A stretch of 64,000 nucleotides of DNA, taken from positions 130,203 to 194,202 of the forward strand of contig JAJYTF010000005.1 in the NCBI GenBank assembly GCA_021793155.1. Direction: 5' to 3'. The position numbers and the translations under genes are program-made. Under the pieces are notes generated by a model. That model was not told the DNA's origin. It saw only the letters and a program-made list of their open reading frames with translations, and did no database searches. This DNA is from Pseudomonadota bacterium. GTDB lineage: Bacteria; Pseudomonadota; Alphaproteobacteria; Rhodospirillales; Magnetospirillaceae. Shown one piece after another: positions 43,255 through 52,382 of this stretch (its first letter is position 1; the number at the start of each line of letters is the position of its first letter).

Positions 43255-44193
43255 CTACGACCAGAAACCCGTCGCAGGGTTGCCGCTGAACGGCGTGCCC
43301 GGCGGGATTCCCCGAAGCTGCGGCATCAATTCGAGAAAGGCTTGGGCGGCCCGGCTCAGCCGCCGCTCACGATGCTTCTGCACCACAAAATGGCGGCCCG
43401 GCAGGGCGCAGGCGGCCGCCTTCAACAGACCGGCCCGCAAGCCCGCCGCCACCACCACCGCCGACAGCACGGTCGCCCCCGCCCCCGCCTCGACGGCGAT
43501 GCGCACAGCTTCATTGCTGGGTAGCTCCAGCGCCACCGATACGTCGGCCAAAGAGAGGCCGCGCGTGGCCAACAGAGACTCGGTGGCGGCCCGCGTCCCC
43601 GAACCGGCCTCGCGCAACACCCAGGGCAGGCGGCGGAAATCGCCCGCATCCAAGGCCTTCGCTGCTGCCCAAGCATGTTGTGGACCGACCACCAGTACCA
43701 GGCGATCCTCGTCGACCGGTCGCTGCTCCAGCGCGGCGACCTCCACCTCGCCCTCGACGAAGCCCAACTCCACCTCGCCGGCCAGGATGGCGGCGGAGAC
43801 CTGGGCGGTATTGCCGATGGACAGGGCGACGGTGATGCCTGGATGGAGGCTGTGATAACGGTAAAGCAAGGGCGGCAGCCAATAGGTGGCGATAGTCTGG
43901 CTGCCCATCACCGCCAGCCGCCCACGGGTCAGGCCGGACATCTCTTCCAGCAGGCTCTCGGCACGGCGGGCCGAGCGCAGGACGTCGCGCGCCTCAATCA
44001 GGAAGGCGGCCCCTTCGGCGGTTAGTTCCACCCGCCGGCCGATACGGTGGAACAGGGCGACGCCGGTCCGGCTTTCCAGCTGGGCCACCGCGGCGCTTGC
44101 CGCGGACTGGGTCAGGCCCAAGGCCTGGGCCGCCTGGGTGAAATGAAGGCGTTCGGCAACGGCGACGAAAATGCGCAGCTGTTCGAGGGTCAT
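43255..44193 (-). CDS. LysR family transcriptional regulator, probable regulator of the yeiH-like gene
   Basis: A 312-residue LysR protein. The N-terminal winged helix is typical (MTLEQLRIFVAVAERLHFTQAAQALGLTQSAASAAVAQLE in part). The effector domain has the CysB/CbbR-type fold (GRLAVMGSQTIATYWLPPLL, ELGFVEGEVEVAALEQRPVDED in part). It is divergent from a YeiH-type exporter gene with 121 bases between starts, the same arrangement as E. coli yeiE-yeiH, where YeiE responds to sulfite. The effector here is probably a small sulfur or inorganic anion, by that analogy. A LysR-type ATTA-N11-TAAT box lies in between. Confidence 0.9.
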   Translation of the reverse strand: MTLEQLRIFVAVAERLHFTQAAQALGLTQSAASAAVAQLESRTGVALFHRIGRRVELTAEGAAFLIEARDVLRSARRAESLLEEMSGLTRGRLAVMGSQTIATYWLPPLLYRYHSLHPGITVALSIGNTAQVSAAILAGEVELGFVEGEVEVAALEQRPVDEDRLVLVVGPQHAWAAAKALDAGDFRRLPWVLREAGSGTRAATESLLATRGLSLADVSVALELPSNEAVRIAVEAGAGATVLSAVVVAAGLRAGLLKAAACALPGRHFVVQKHRERRLSRAAQAFLELMPQLRGIPPGTPFSGNPATGFWS

Positions 44194-44204
44194 GGCGGAG
44201 ACTC

Positions 44205-44223
44205 ATTAGTAGAAGTTGTTAAT
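44205..44223. promoter_or_regulatory. Candidate LysR-type operator
   Basis: ATTA-N11-TAAT, a T-N11-A dyad, 12 bases before the lysR start and about 92 before the yeiH-like start. Suited to autoregulation and divergent activation. Confidence 0.6.
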
Positions 44224-44314
44224 ATCACAAAAACAATGCGTTGGACAGATTGATCAACGCACCGCAGAGTCGCCGTCCAGTTTTGGTCCCTTTTTGGTCG
44301 GCGGAGTTCTGCCC

Positions 44315-45361
44315 ATGTCACAAGTCGACAGCGTCGCTGCCGCGCGTCCCCAAGTGCCGTTTGCCACGATCCGCGGCATCATTCCCGGCCTCGCCGTATG
44401 CGTGGCCCTGACAGTCCTGGCCGTACAGCTGCGGCGCCTGCCGGGCGTGTCGGCGCTCAGCCCGGCGATCATCGCCATCGTCCTCGGCATCATCGCCCGC
44501 CAGATCGTCGGCCTGCCCGACATCCTGCGGCCCGGCATGACCTTTTCGCTCCGTACTCTGCTGCGCACCGCAGTGGTTCTTCTCGGCCTGCAGGTCACCG
44601 TCGGACAGATATTGTCCTTGGGCGTCGGCGCCTTGGTGTCGGTGACGACTGGCCTGGTGGTGTGCTTCTTCGGCACCGTCTGGCTGGGAGCGCGTCTCGG
44701 CGTCGACCCAAAGCTGGCCCGGCTGATCGGTACCGGCACCGCGGTGTGCGGGGCCTCGGCCGTGGTGGCGGCAAACAGCGTCACCCATGGCAAGGACGAG
44801 GATGTGACCTACGCCCTGGTCACCGTGACCATCCTCGGCACCCTCGCCATGCTGGCGCAGCCCGCGATCGCCATGCTTCTCCACCTCGACTCCGTGCATG
44901 CCGGCCTGTGGCTAGGCGCCTCGATCCACGAGGTGGCCCAAGTGGTCGGCGGCGCCACACAGCTTGGCCCGGAAGCCACCGGCGTCGCGACCATCGCCAA
45001 AATGATCCGCGTACTGCTCCTGGCCCCCATGGTGCTGACCATGGCCGCCATCGAACACCGCCGCCGCCTCAAGATGCACCAGACCGCGGGCGAGACGCCG
45101 CCCAAAGTGCCGGTGCCGTGGTTCGCTTTCGGCTTCCTGGCGCTGGTTGGCGTCTCCAGCCTGGACGTGGTGCCGCATGACGTGGTCAAGCAGGTTGGGG
45201 TGGCGTCCTCCTATATGCTGGCCACCGCTCTTGCCGCCATGGGGTTCGGGGTCGAATTGCGGGCCATCAAGCGCAAGGGACTCCGGCCGCTGGTTCTCGC
45301 CGTATCGTCCTGGCTGTTGATCGGCGGGGTCAGCTTCGGACTGGTGTCCATCCTCGGTTAA
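44315..45361 (+). CDS. yeiH: YeiH/UPF0324 family anion (sulfite/sulfate) exporter
   Basis: A 348-residue membrane protein from the ATG at 44315, preceded by GCGGAG. About ten hydrophobic helices are visible (IIPGLAVCVALTVLAVQL; ALSPAIIAIVLGIIA; LLRTAVVLLGLQVTVGQIL; and others). Family signatures: GTGTAVCGASAVVAANSV, ASIHEVAQVVGGATQLG, and VVPHDVVKQVGVASSYMLATALAAMG (in parts). UPF0324 members are linked to sulfonate/taurine breakdown as sulfite or sulfate exporters. Paired with the divergent LysR gene. Confidence 0.9.
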   Translation: MSQVDSVAAARPQVPFATIRGIIPGLAVCVALTVLAVQLRRLPGVSALSPAIIAIVLGIIARQIVGLPDILRPGMTFSLRTLLRTAVVLLGLQVTVGQILSLGVGALVSVTTGLVVCFFGTVWLGARLGVDPKLARLIGTGTAVCGASAVVAANSVTHGKDEDVTYALVTVTILGTLAMLAQPAIAMLLHLDSVHAGLWLGASIHEVAQVVGGATQLGPEATGVATIAKMIRVLLLAPMVLTMAAIEHRRRLKMHQTAGETPPKVPVPWFAFGFLALVGVSSLDVVPHDVVKQVGVASSYMLATALAAMGFGVELRAIKRKGLRPLVLAVSSWLLIGGVSFGLVSILG

Positions 45362-45380
45362 CGGAAGCGCTCCGAATTCG

Positions 45381-45460
45381 GATGCCATCCCGAGTGGTCG
45401 CAAAGGGTCCCGTTCGCCCGACGGGATCCCTCCCCCCCTGCGGCCTTCGGGATGGCAAGC
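45381..45460. repeat. Palindromic intergenic repeat (TGCCATCCCGAG class)
   Basis: TGCCATCCCGAG (45383-45394) and TTCGGGATGGCA (45446-45457) match at 11 of 12 positions, with an inner GTCCCGT...ACGGGATCCC pair. Located after the yeiH-like gene. Confidence 0.65.
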
Positions 45461-45583
45461 TTCCGGAACAGTCCCGGTCCACTTCCAGTTTCACTTCCTT
45501 CGTGCGCATCACAGATCTTAGCCCTATGATTCCGCGGTTTCCCGGCTCGAACGCGACCGGTAATGGTGGTGAAGGGTTCAAGG

Positions 45584-46249
45584 ATGGAACAAATCGGTTC
45601 CGGCAGATGCGTATTGATTGCCGACGACCATCCGCTGTTTCGTGTAGCCTTGCGCCAGGTTGTCGAAACCACCCTGCCGGGCGCGGCCATTGCCGAAGCC
45701 AGCAGCCTGGATGAGGTCGAACCCATCGTCGGATCCGACGAACTCGAACTCGTCCTGCTCGACATCAATATGCCGGGGATGAACGGCTTCAGCGGCCTGG
45801 TCCATCTGCGCAACGTCTTTCCGTCCGCACCCGTCATCGTCGTCTCGGCCGATGAAAGCATCGAAACCATCCGCCAGGCGATGACCCTGGGAGCCTGGGG
45901 CTTCATCCCCAAGTCGATGAATGGCACCGAAATGGCGGCCGCTGTCGCCCAAGTCCTGGCCGGCGAAATCTTCGTCCCAGTGGACCTGGCCTACGACGCA
46001 CCCGGTGAAGGCGTTCCCGGCATCGACGAGGAATTCCGCAAAGGCTATGCCGCTTTGACGCCCCAACAGCGCAAAGTACTCGAAATGCTGGTGCTGGGAA
46101 AATCCAACAAGGTCATCGCCTTCGAGATGGGCGTGGTCGAGGGGACGGTGAAATCCCACGTCTCGGCGATCCTGCGCAAACTCAAGGTGAACAGCCGTAC
46201 CCAGGCCGTGCTGAACGCCGCCAAGCTGATGGGTCGTAGCCGGGCGTGA
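45584..46249 (+). CDS. LuxR/NarL family response regulator, ErbR/AgmR-like
   Basis: A 221-residue response regulator (start at 45584, or 45563). Receiver with acidic pair and Asp: VLIADDHPLFRVAL and LVLLDINMPGMNG. The C-terminal LuxR helix-turn-helix is LTPQQRKVLEMLVLGKSNKVIA and GVVEGTVKSHVSAILRKL. The receiver ADDHPLFR and the placement next to an ErcS-like hybrid kinase and an ErcA-like Fe-ADH recall ErbR/AgmR of the Pseudomonas ethanol-oxidation network. It is convergent with the kinase gene, with 35 bases between the stops. Confidence 0.88.
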   Translation: MEQIGSGRCVLIADDHPLFRVALRQVVETTLPGAAIAEASSLDEVEPIVGSDELELVLLDINMPGMNGFSGLVHLRNVFPSAPVIVVSADESIETIRQAMTLGAWGFIPKSMNGTEMAAAVAQVLAGEIFVPVDLAYDAPGEGVPGIDEEFRKGYAALTPQQRKVLEMLVLGKSNKVIAFEMGVVEGTVKSHVSAILRKLKVNSRTQAVLNAAKLMGRSRA

Positions 46250-46284
46250 CCCGCTTCGGTGGGGAACACCAGACCCGCCCCACT

Positions 46285-48363
46285 TCACCGCTCCCGATCC
46301 CGCAGCATCTGCGCCATCAGGCTGCCCAGCTTGGGCGGCCGGATCGGTTTGGCCAGAAAATGGCAGCCCGCGCGCCGGACCATCAGCTGCGTCCGTTCGC
46401 TGTGGTCGGCGGTGACCACGATGGCCGGAATGTCGGCGTGGAACCGCTCGCGCAGGCCGGCGATCACCGACAGCCCCATTTCACCGGGCTGCAGATGATA
46501 GTCAGCGACGATCAGATGAGGAGCCGGCCCGTCGGCCGGCAACTGGACGAAGACTGAAGCGCCAGAAGCGCCAGCCACCGCCCTGCACCCCCAATGCTCG
46601 ATCAGCTTGCGCATGCCGGCAAGGATGCTGGCGTCATCATCTATGATGACGATCTGCGCTCCCCGCAGAATGGACAGCGCCGTTCGCGGCTGAGCCCGCA
46701 CGGCGACCGCCTCGGGATCGGGGCGTCGGCCGGCAACCAGCGGCACTTCGACGCCGAACAGGCTTCCTTTGCCCAGCGTCGAGCGCACGACCGACCGATG
46801 GCCGAGCAGGCGCGCAATCCTCCGCACGATGGCCAACCCCAGACCCATCCCCTTTTCCCGCCGCTCGACCTCGCCGTCCAGCCGGTGGAACTCTTCGAAG
46901 ATTTCCTCCAGCTTGTCTTTCGGCACCCCCTGCCCCGTATCCCAGACACCAAGCAGCAGCTGGCCGCCGCGCCGGCGGCAGCCAACCAGGACACGGCCAC
47001 CCTCCGGCGTATAGCGGATGGCGTTGGCGATGTGATTGTGCAGGATGCGGCCAAGCAGGCGCGGATCGCTGCGCACCCAAAGCGAAGACGGGACGAAGGT
47101 CAGGTCGAGCCCCTTGCGGCCGGCCAGCAGGCGGCATTGCTCGCCCAGCCCCAAGAACAGGTTGGCGACGGCGAAATCGGTGACGGAAACCGGCAGTCCG
47201 CCGGCATCCAGCTTCGAAATATCCAGCAGCGCCGTCAGGATTTCGTCGACCGTATCCAGCGCCGTCAGGGTATTCCGCAACAGGTCACGGTTGGCTGGGG
47301 CCAGCCGTCGCGCGGCCAACAGCGAGCCGAAGATCCGCGCCGCATTGAGCGGCTGCAAGAGATCGTGGCTGGCCGCGGCAAGGAAGCGGGTCTTCGACAG
47401 ATTGGCCTGCTCCGCGTTGCTTTTCGCCGCCGCCAGCTGGCGGTTGATCGCCTTCAGCTCGCGGGTCCGCTCCTCGACCCGGCGCTCCAGGTCCTCCTTG
47501 GCCTCGCGCAATTGCTCGGCGGCCTTCCAGCGGTCGGTGATGTCGGAAAACGTTCCGACATAGTGGGTGACCGTGCCCGCCTCGCTGCGGATCCCATTGA
47601 TCGCCATCTGGGCCAGGAACACCTCGCGGTTCTTGCGGCGGCGCCAGACCTCCCCCTTCCATTGGCCGGTAGCAGTCACATCGGCCCAGACGTTCTCGTA
47701 GAACAAGGGATCGTGGGAATCGCTCCGCAGTTCGGATATGGGCCGGCCCACCAACTCATCGCGCCGATAACCGGTCATCGCCTCGAAGGCGGCATTGACG
47801 TCGACGATCTTCCTTTGCGCATTGGCGATGACAATCCCCTCGCCGCTGGCGGCGAACACCTGAGCGGCCAGATGGATCTGCATTTCCGCCTGCTTGCGCT
47901 CGGAGATATCCTCATTGATGGCAATCGCATGGGTAATGGCACCCGTATCGTCGCGCACCGGAGTGACGGACACGCTGTTCCAAAAGTCGTCGCCGCTCTT
48001 GCGGCGGAACAGCATTTCGCCCTGCCAGGGCGCGCCCTGTGCGACTGCCCGCTCCAAGTCGTCCCACGGCTGTTCGGCGGCGGCCCCGGACCAGCAGGCG
48101 CGCGGCGTGCGTCCGATCAGTTCCTCTGCGCGAAAACCGGTGATGCCGCATAAGGCCGGATTGACGTATTCGATGGCGACGTCGCGGTTGCAGATGAGGA
48201 TGCCGATGGTGGCCTGCTCCACCGCCTGCAGCAGCTTCTTGAGATCGGTCAGGTTCCGTCGCAGCAGCGGATAATAGTTCTTGTGGACCGACCGCTCGCC
48301 GAGGCCGATGATGCGGTCCCGCTGGGCACGCCAAATGGTCTCGGCGTCAAAGGGCTTCGCCAT
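46285..48363 (-). CDS. PAS-PAS hybrid histidine kinase, ErcS/NahK-like
   Basis: A 692-residue soluble kinase starting at the ATG at 48363, which overlaps the 3' end of the ercA-like gene by 17 bases, so it is translationally coupled. Domains: N-terminal helical region (SVHKNYYPLLRRNLTDLKKLLQ), PAS1 (EQATIGILICNRDVAIEYVNPAL), PAS2 (SGEGIVIANAQRKIVDVNAAFEAMTGYRRDEL in part), a coiled coil, HisKA with His in FLAAASHDLLQPLNAARIF, HATPase (EKGMGLGLAIVRRIARLL), and a receiver with Asp in HLIVADYHLQPGEMG. HDLLQPL is the H-box of the NahK/ErcS' group. With the ErcA-like gene it probably senses an alcohol-related cue and signals to the LuxR regulator at 45584. Confidence 0.9.
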   Translation of the reverse strand: MAKPFDAETIWRAQRDRIIGLGERSVHKNYYPLLRRNLTDLKKLLQAVEQATIGILICNRDVAIEYVNPALCGITGFRAEELIGRTPRACWSGAAAEQPWDDLERAVAQGAPWQGEMLFRRKSGDDFWNSVSVTPVRDDTGAITHAIAINEDISERKQAEMQIHLAAQVFAASGEGIVIANAQRKIVDVNAAFEAMTGYRRDELVGRPISELRSDSHDPLFYENVWADVTATGQWKGEVWRRRKNREVFLAQMAINGIRSEAGTVTHYVGTFSDITDRWKAAEQLREAKEDLERRVEERTRELKAINRQLAAAKSNAEQANLSKTRFLAAASHDLLQPLNAARIFGSLLAARRLAPANRDLLRNTLTALDTVDEILTALLDISKLDAGGLPVSVTDFAVANLFLGLGEQCRLLAGRKGLDLTFVPSSLWVRSDPRLLGRILHNHIANAIRYTPEGGRVLVGCRRRGGQLLLGVWDTGQGVPKDKLEEIFEEFHRLDGEVERREKGMGLGLAIVRRIARLLGHRSVVRSTLGKGSLFGVEVPLVAGRRPDPEAVAVRAQPRTALSILRGAQIVIIDDDASILAGMRKLIEHWGCRAVAGASGASVFVQLPADGPAPHLIVADYHLQPGEMGLSVIAGLRERFHADIPAIVVTADHSERTQLMVRRAGCHFLAKPIRPPKLGSLMAQMLRDRER

Positions 48364-49504
48364 AGAGGGCCCTGAGGTCGGCGGCCGAGGCTCGTCGCGG
48401 ATTGGTGAAGATGCAGGGGTCGCGCATGGCGTATTCCGCCAGGTCGCCGATCTGCCCCGAACCGATTCCGCGGGTCGACAAGCCATCCTGGATCCCCGCC
48501 GCCTTGCGCAGTTCGCGCAGGTCGTCGAGGATCCGGCGCTGCCGCTCGGCCGCACCAAGGCCCCGAAAGTCAAGCCCGAGCGCCGCGCCCACCTGCTGGA
48601 AGCGGTCTTCGGCAGCCGGGAAATTGAAGTCAATGCAGAATTCGAGCAGCAGCGCGTTGCATTCGCCGTGTGGCAGGCCGATGTAGCCGCCAAGGCTATG
48701 GGCCATGGCGTGCACCACGCCCAGGCTGGCATTGGAGAAGGCGATCCCGGCCTGAAGACTGGCCAGCATCATCCGTTCGCGCGCCGCCAGATCAGCGGGA
48801 TCGGCGACCGCCGCCAGCAGGTTTTCCTTCACCCCGCGGATCGCCGCCAGGGCGTGAACGTCCACCACCGGCGAGCTGGCGGTGGAAACGAAGGCTTCGA
48901 TTCCATGGGTCAATGCGTCCAGGCCGGTGCAGGCGGTCAGCGTCGGGTCCATGGTCAGGGTGGTCTCGGGATCGACCAGGGCCACATCCGGAACGACGGT
49001 CTTGCTGATGATGGTGATTTTGGTGCGCCGTTCGAGATCGGCGAAAACGGCGAACTGCGATATGTCGGCCGATGTGCCGGCGGTGGTCGGGATGCACAGT
49101 AGCGGCGGACCCGGGGCCGGGATGACATCCACTCCTTCGTAGTCGAGAATATGGCCGCCGTTTGCGGAAACAATGCCGATGCCTTTGGCACAGTCGATGA
49201 CGCTGCCACCGCCCAGGGCGACGATGATGTCGCAGCCGGCTTGCCGGTAGACCTCGACGCCGGCCATGACCTCGCCATCCTTGGGATTGGGCGATACGCC
49301 TTGGAACACGGCGGCGTCGATCCCCTCTTCGGCGAACAGCTGGAGCAATTCGTCCAGCCAGCCGGCGGCGGCAACCCCGGGGTCGCTGACCACCAATACC
49401 CGCCGGGCATAGAGATTATGTGCGTAGAACGCTGCACGACGGCGGGCGCCGACACCGAAGACGATCTCGGGGGCGACGAACTTGCGCATTTCGAACAGCG
49501 GCAC
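48347..49504 (-). CDS. ercA: ErcA-like iron-containing alcohol dehydrogenase family protein
   Basis: A 385-residue group III alcohol dehydrogenase fold. GTG at 49504 with GGGAGG six bases upstream is the best start; ATG at 49489 is close. NAD site: ALGGGSVIDCAKGIGIV. Metal region: TGLDALTHGIEAFVST, with His in VHAMAHSLGG and GLPHGECNALLL. The segment TSADISQFAVFADLERRTKI instead of the SE(M/V)T found in catalytic Fe-ADHs, plus PNPKDGEVMAG, fits the ErcA subgroup, which in Pseudomonas has a regulatory role in ethanol oxidation rather than a proven catalytic one. The overlap with the kinase gene supports this reading. Confidence 0.85.
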   Translation of the reverse strand: MPLFEMRKFVAPEIVFGVGARRRAAFYAHNLYARRVLVVSDPGVAAAGWLDELLQLFAEEGIDAAVFQGVSPNPKDGEVMAGVEVYRQAGCDIIVALGGGSVIDCAKGIGIVSANGGHILDYEGVDVIPAPGPPLLCIPTTAGTSADISQFAVFADLERRTKITIISKTVVPDVALVDPETTLTMDPTLTACTGLDALTHGIEAFVSTASSPVVDVHALAAIRGVKENLLAAVADPADLAARERMMLASLQAGIAFSNASLGVVHAMAHSLGGYIGLPHGECNALLLEFCIDFNFPAAEDRFQQVGAALGLDFRGLGAAERQRRILDDLRELRKAAGIQDGLSTRGIGSGQIGDLAEYAMRDPCIFTNPRRASAADLRALYGEAL

Positions 49505-49648
49505 GGCACGCCTCCCTAGCGGTGAGAATCTGACGGGTGGTGCGGGAACCAAGCGTCAGGACCGGACCATTTGCGTGTTCCGCTTTTTAGAATAACCGGC
49601 GGGAGCACCCCGCCGCCAGTTGAATAGGGGCGGCGGGATCCCGGGACA

Positions 49649-50800
49649 TCAGGCCGCGGCGAGGAAGATAGCTTCGATATCAGCCTGATTGGCCGGACGC
49701 GGATTGGTCAGGCCGCAGGCGTCCTTGAGCGCGTTCTGCGCCAGGGTGGGGATGTCGGACTTGTTGAGGCCCAGTTCGGTCAACCCAGCGGGAATGCCGA
49801 TATCGGCGGCAAGCGCGCGGATGGCGGCAAGGCAGGCGGCGGCCCCCTCCTTGGCGGTCATGGCGGCGGTATCCACCCCCATGGCGGTGGCGACGTCGCG
49901 CAGACGCTCGCCCGACACCGCGGCATTGAAGGCCTCGACATGGGGCAGCAGCACCGCGTTGCACACGCCGTGCGGCAGATCGTAGAAGCCGCCCAATTGG
50001 TGCGCCATGGCGTGGACATAGCCCAGCGAGGCATTGTTGAACGCCATCCCGGCAAGGAATTGCGCATAGGCCATCTGCTCGCGTGCCACCAGATTCTTAC
50101 CGTCGGCCACTGCGCGACGCAGATTGGCGGCAATCAGCCGGACGGCCTGCAGGGCGCAGGCGTCGGTGATCGGGGTGGCGGCCGTCGACACATAGGCCTC
50201 GACCGCGTGGGTCAGGGCGTCCATGCCGGTGGCCGCGGTGAGTCCGGCCGGCTTGGCGACCATCATGGTGGGGTCGTTGACCGACAGGATGGCAGTAACA
50301 TGGCGGTCGACGATGGCCATTTTCACATGCCGTGATTCGTCGGTGATGATGCAGAAGCGGGTCATTTCGCTGGCGGTGCCGGCGGTGGTGTTGATGGCGA
50401 CCAGGGGCAACTGCGGCTTGGCCGACTTGTCGACCCCTTCGTAGTCCCGGATATTGCCGCCGTTGGTAGCGCAGAGCGCGATCCCCTTGGCGCAGTCATG
50501 GGGTGAGCCGCCGCCGAGCGAGACCACGAAGTCGCAGTTGTCGGCCTTCAGCAAGGCCAGCCCAGCCTCGACATTGGCCATGGTTGGATTGGGCTTGGCA
50601 CCGTCGAACACCGTTGCATGGATGCCCCGCTCGGCCAGCAGGCCGGCTACCTTGCCGGCCACGCCCAGCTTGGCGAGGACCGCGTCGGTGACGATCAGCG
50701 CCCGCTTGAAGCCATAAGTAGCGATGCTCTCGACGGCGCCCTGCAGGCTGCCGGCCCCCATCATGTTGACCGGGGGAATAAAGAATGTGCTCTGGGCCAT
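49649..50800 (-). CDS. Iron-containing alcohol dehydrogenase, AdhB/YiaY type
   Basis: A 383-residue group III Fe-dependent alcohol dehydrogenase from the ATG at 50800 with AAGGAAAC upstream. It reads [19 protein letters not shown], very like Zymomonas AdhB and E. coli YiaY. NAD site: [17 protein letters not shown]; substrate/metal region: [27 protein letters not shown] and [11 protein letters not shown]. It should interconvert ethanol or another primary alcohol and its aldehyde in the cytoplasm. It lies just upstream of the ercA-like gene on the same strand (144 bases), so the alcohol-sensing genes may control it. Confidence 0.93.
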   Translation of the reverse strand: MAQSTFFIPPVNMMGAGSLQGAVESIATYGFKRALIVTDAVLAKLGVAGKVAGLLAERGIHATVFDGAKPNPTMANVEAGLALLKADNCDFVVSLGGGSPHDCAKGIALCATNGGNIRDYEGVDKSAKPQLPLVAINTTAGTASEMTRFCIITDESRHVKMAIVDRHVTAILSVNDPTMMVAKPAGLTAATGMDALTHAVEAYVSTAATPITDACALQAVRLIAANLRRAVADGKNLVAREQMAYAQFLAGMAFNNASLGYVHAMAHQLGGFYDLPHGVCNAVLLPHVEAFNAAVSGERLRDVATAMGVDTAAMTAKEGAAACLAAIRALAADIGIPAGLTELGLNKSDIPTLAQNALKDACGLTNPRPANQADIEAIFLAAA

Positions 50801-51014
50801 GGTCGTTTCCTTCCTTGAATGCCGCGTGTAATCGGCATCGCCGATATACATTCGGCTGAACGACCCGGCATATTTGACTTTAGTTGACGCTGTGATCAGC
50901 CTGACCCAACCAATTCATGACAATAATCACAATTTTTGAATGGGTTACTGTTTGCGTCGAAGACTCCCGAATGGGTATGCTGTCCCCCGTGAGGTCACAC
51001 GCCAACAGGGGGCC

Positions 51015-52340
51015 ATGGTGGAGCAGACTCTCGATATCGGAAGTTTTCATGCGATGATCGACCGCCTGATCGAAGGCGGATACCGATCTTTGCCCCAGGG
51101 CAGCGGCCCGTTGGCCGACAAGCTGCGCCTGTTGGCGGAGAAGCTGGAGCTGCGATCGCGCGGCATTCTCGTCCAAGGCGTGGGCATGGCGGTGCACCTG
51201 AACAGTACGGTCACGCAGGCGGTCCATACCCTGCGCAGCATCCGTGAAATGAGCCAGCGGATGACCGCCATCTCGGCGGCGACCGAGGAAATGGTGGCCA
51301 CCGTGCAGGCGATCAGCCGGGCATCGGAGCTGGCTGCCGCCAACGCCCGTTCGGTCCAGGAAATCGCCGATGACGGCGCGAGGAATACCGAGTCGGTGAC
51401 CGAGGCGATGCGCAGCATCGTCGGCACTGTCAACGAGACCTCGCAGCGGGTGTCCAACCTGTCCGAGACCTCATCCAGCATCGGCGCCAGCGTCAAGCAG
51501 ATCGAGCAGATCGCCCGGCAGACCAATATCCTGGCACTCAACGCCACCATCGAGGCGGCGCGCGCCGGCGCGGCCGGCAAGGGCTTCGCCGTCGTCGCCA
51601 CCGAGGTGAAGAATCTGGCAAACCAGACGGCCAGCGCCACAGCCGACATCCGCGCCCGCATCGAAACCTTGCGCAGCGAGACTGAGGTGATCCTGCGCGA
51701 CATGACCAAAGGCGCCGACTCGGTTCGCAGCGGCGAGCAGATCGTCGCCGTCTCGGTCGACAAGATGCGCGCCGTAAGCCAGGAAATCCGCGACGTCACT
51801 ACGCTGATGCAGGAAATTGCCGACCATTTGGGCCAGCAGCGGACGACCGCCCAGGAAATCGCCAACAATCTGGATGCCGAGCGGGCGCGCTCGACCAACG
51901 ACACGGACGCGATCAATTCAGTCATCGAGATCGCCAGCAAAGCCAGCGCCGCGGTCGGGGAAATCCTGAGCGAGGTCGGCCAGGTGGAAATCCACAACGC
52001 AGTGATCTATCTGGCCAAGGCGGACCACATGGTGTGGCGCCGTCGCCTGGCTGAAATGCTGGCGGGAAAGGCCACCCTCAACCCCGACGAACTGGCCAAC
52101 CACCACACCTGCCGCCTGGGAAAATGGTACGACGCCGTCGGCGATGCCGCGATCAAGAACCATCCCGCCTTCCGCGCTCTCGAAAAGCCGCATGCAGAGG
52201 TGCACCACCTGGGAATCGAAGCGGCCAAGCGCTATCGCAACGGCGATTTCGACGGCGCCGTCGAAGCCGTTGCCGCCATCGAAGATCCATCGAACGAAGT
52301 CCAGCGGTTGCTCGACGAACTGGCGGCCAGCTTCACTTAG
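51015..52340 (+). CDS. Cytoplasmic chemoreceptor with C-terminal CZB zinc domain
   Basis: A 441-residue chemoreceptor without membrane helices. N-terminal 65 residues ([28 protein letters not shown] in part) resemble a signalling helix; the MCP hairpin is typical ([36 protein letters not shown] in part). The C-terminal CZB domain has the zinc ligands in [20 protein letters not shown] and [11 protein letters not shown] receptors respond to zinc or to oxidants such as HOCl. It is divergent from the AdhB-like gene; ATG at 51015 chosen, since the 25 codons upstream are poor. Confidence 0.92.
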   Translation: MVEQTLDIGSFHAMIDRLIEGGYRSLPQGSGPLADKLRLLAEKLELRSRGILVQGVGMAVHLNSTVTQAVHTLRSIREMSQRMTAISAATEEMVATVQAISRASELAAANARSVQEIADDGARNTESVTEAMRSIVGTVNETSQRVSNLSETSSSIGASVKQIEQIARQTNILALNATIEAARAGAAGKGFAVVATEVKNLANQTASATADIRARIETLRSETEVILRDMTKGADSVRSGEQIVAVSVDKMRAVSQEIRDVTTLMQEIADHLGQQRTTAQEIANNLDAERARSTNDTDAINSVIEIASKASAAVGEILSEVGQVEIHNAVIYLAKADHMVWRRRLAEMLAGKATLNPDELANHHTCRLGKWYDAVGDAAIKNHPAFRALEKPHAEVHHLGIEAAKRYRNGDFDGAVEAVAAIEDPSNEVQRLLDELAASFT

Positions 52341-52382
52341 AGCTGGGGACCGGCGGCGTGCCTACTCTCGTGGATTGAAATC

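Noticed and set aside
48364-48732. N-terminal extension of the ErcS-like kinase into the ercA-like gene
   Set aside because: The extra residues are antisense-like, Ser/Arg-rich and outside any domain; ATG at 48363 fits the family start.
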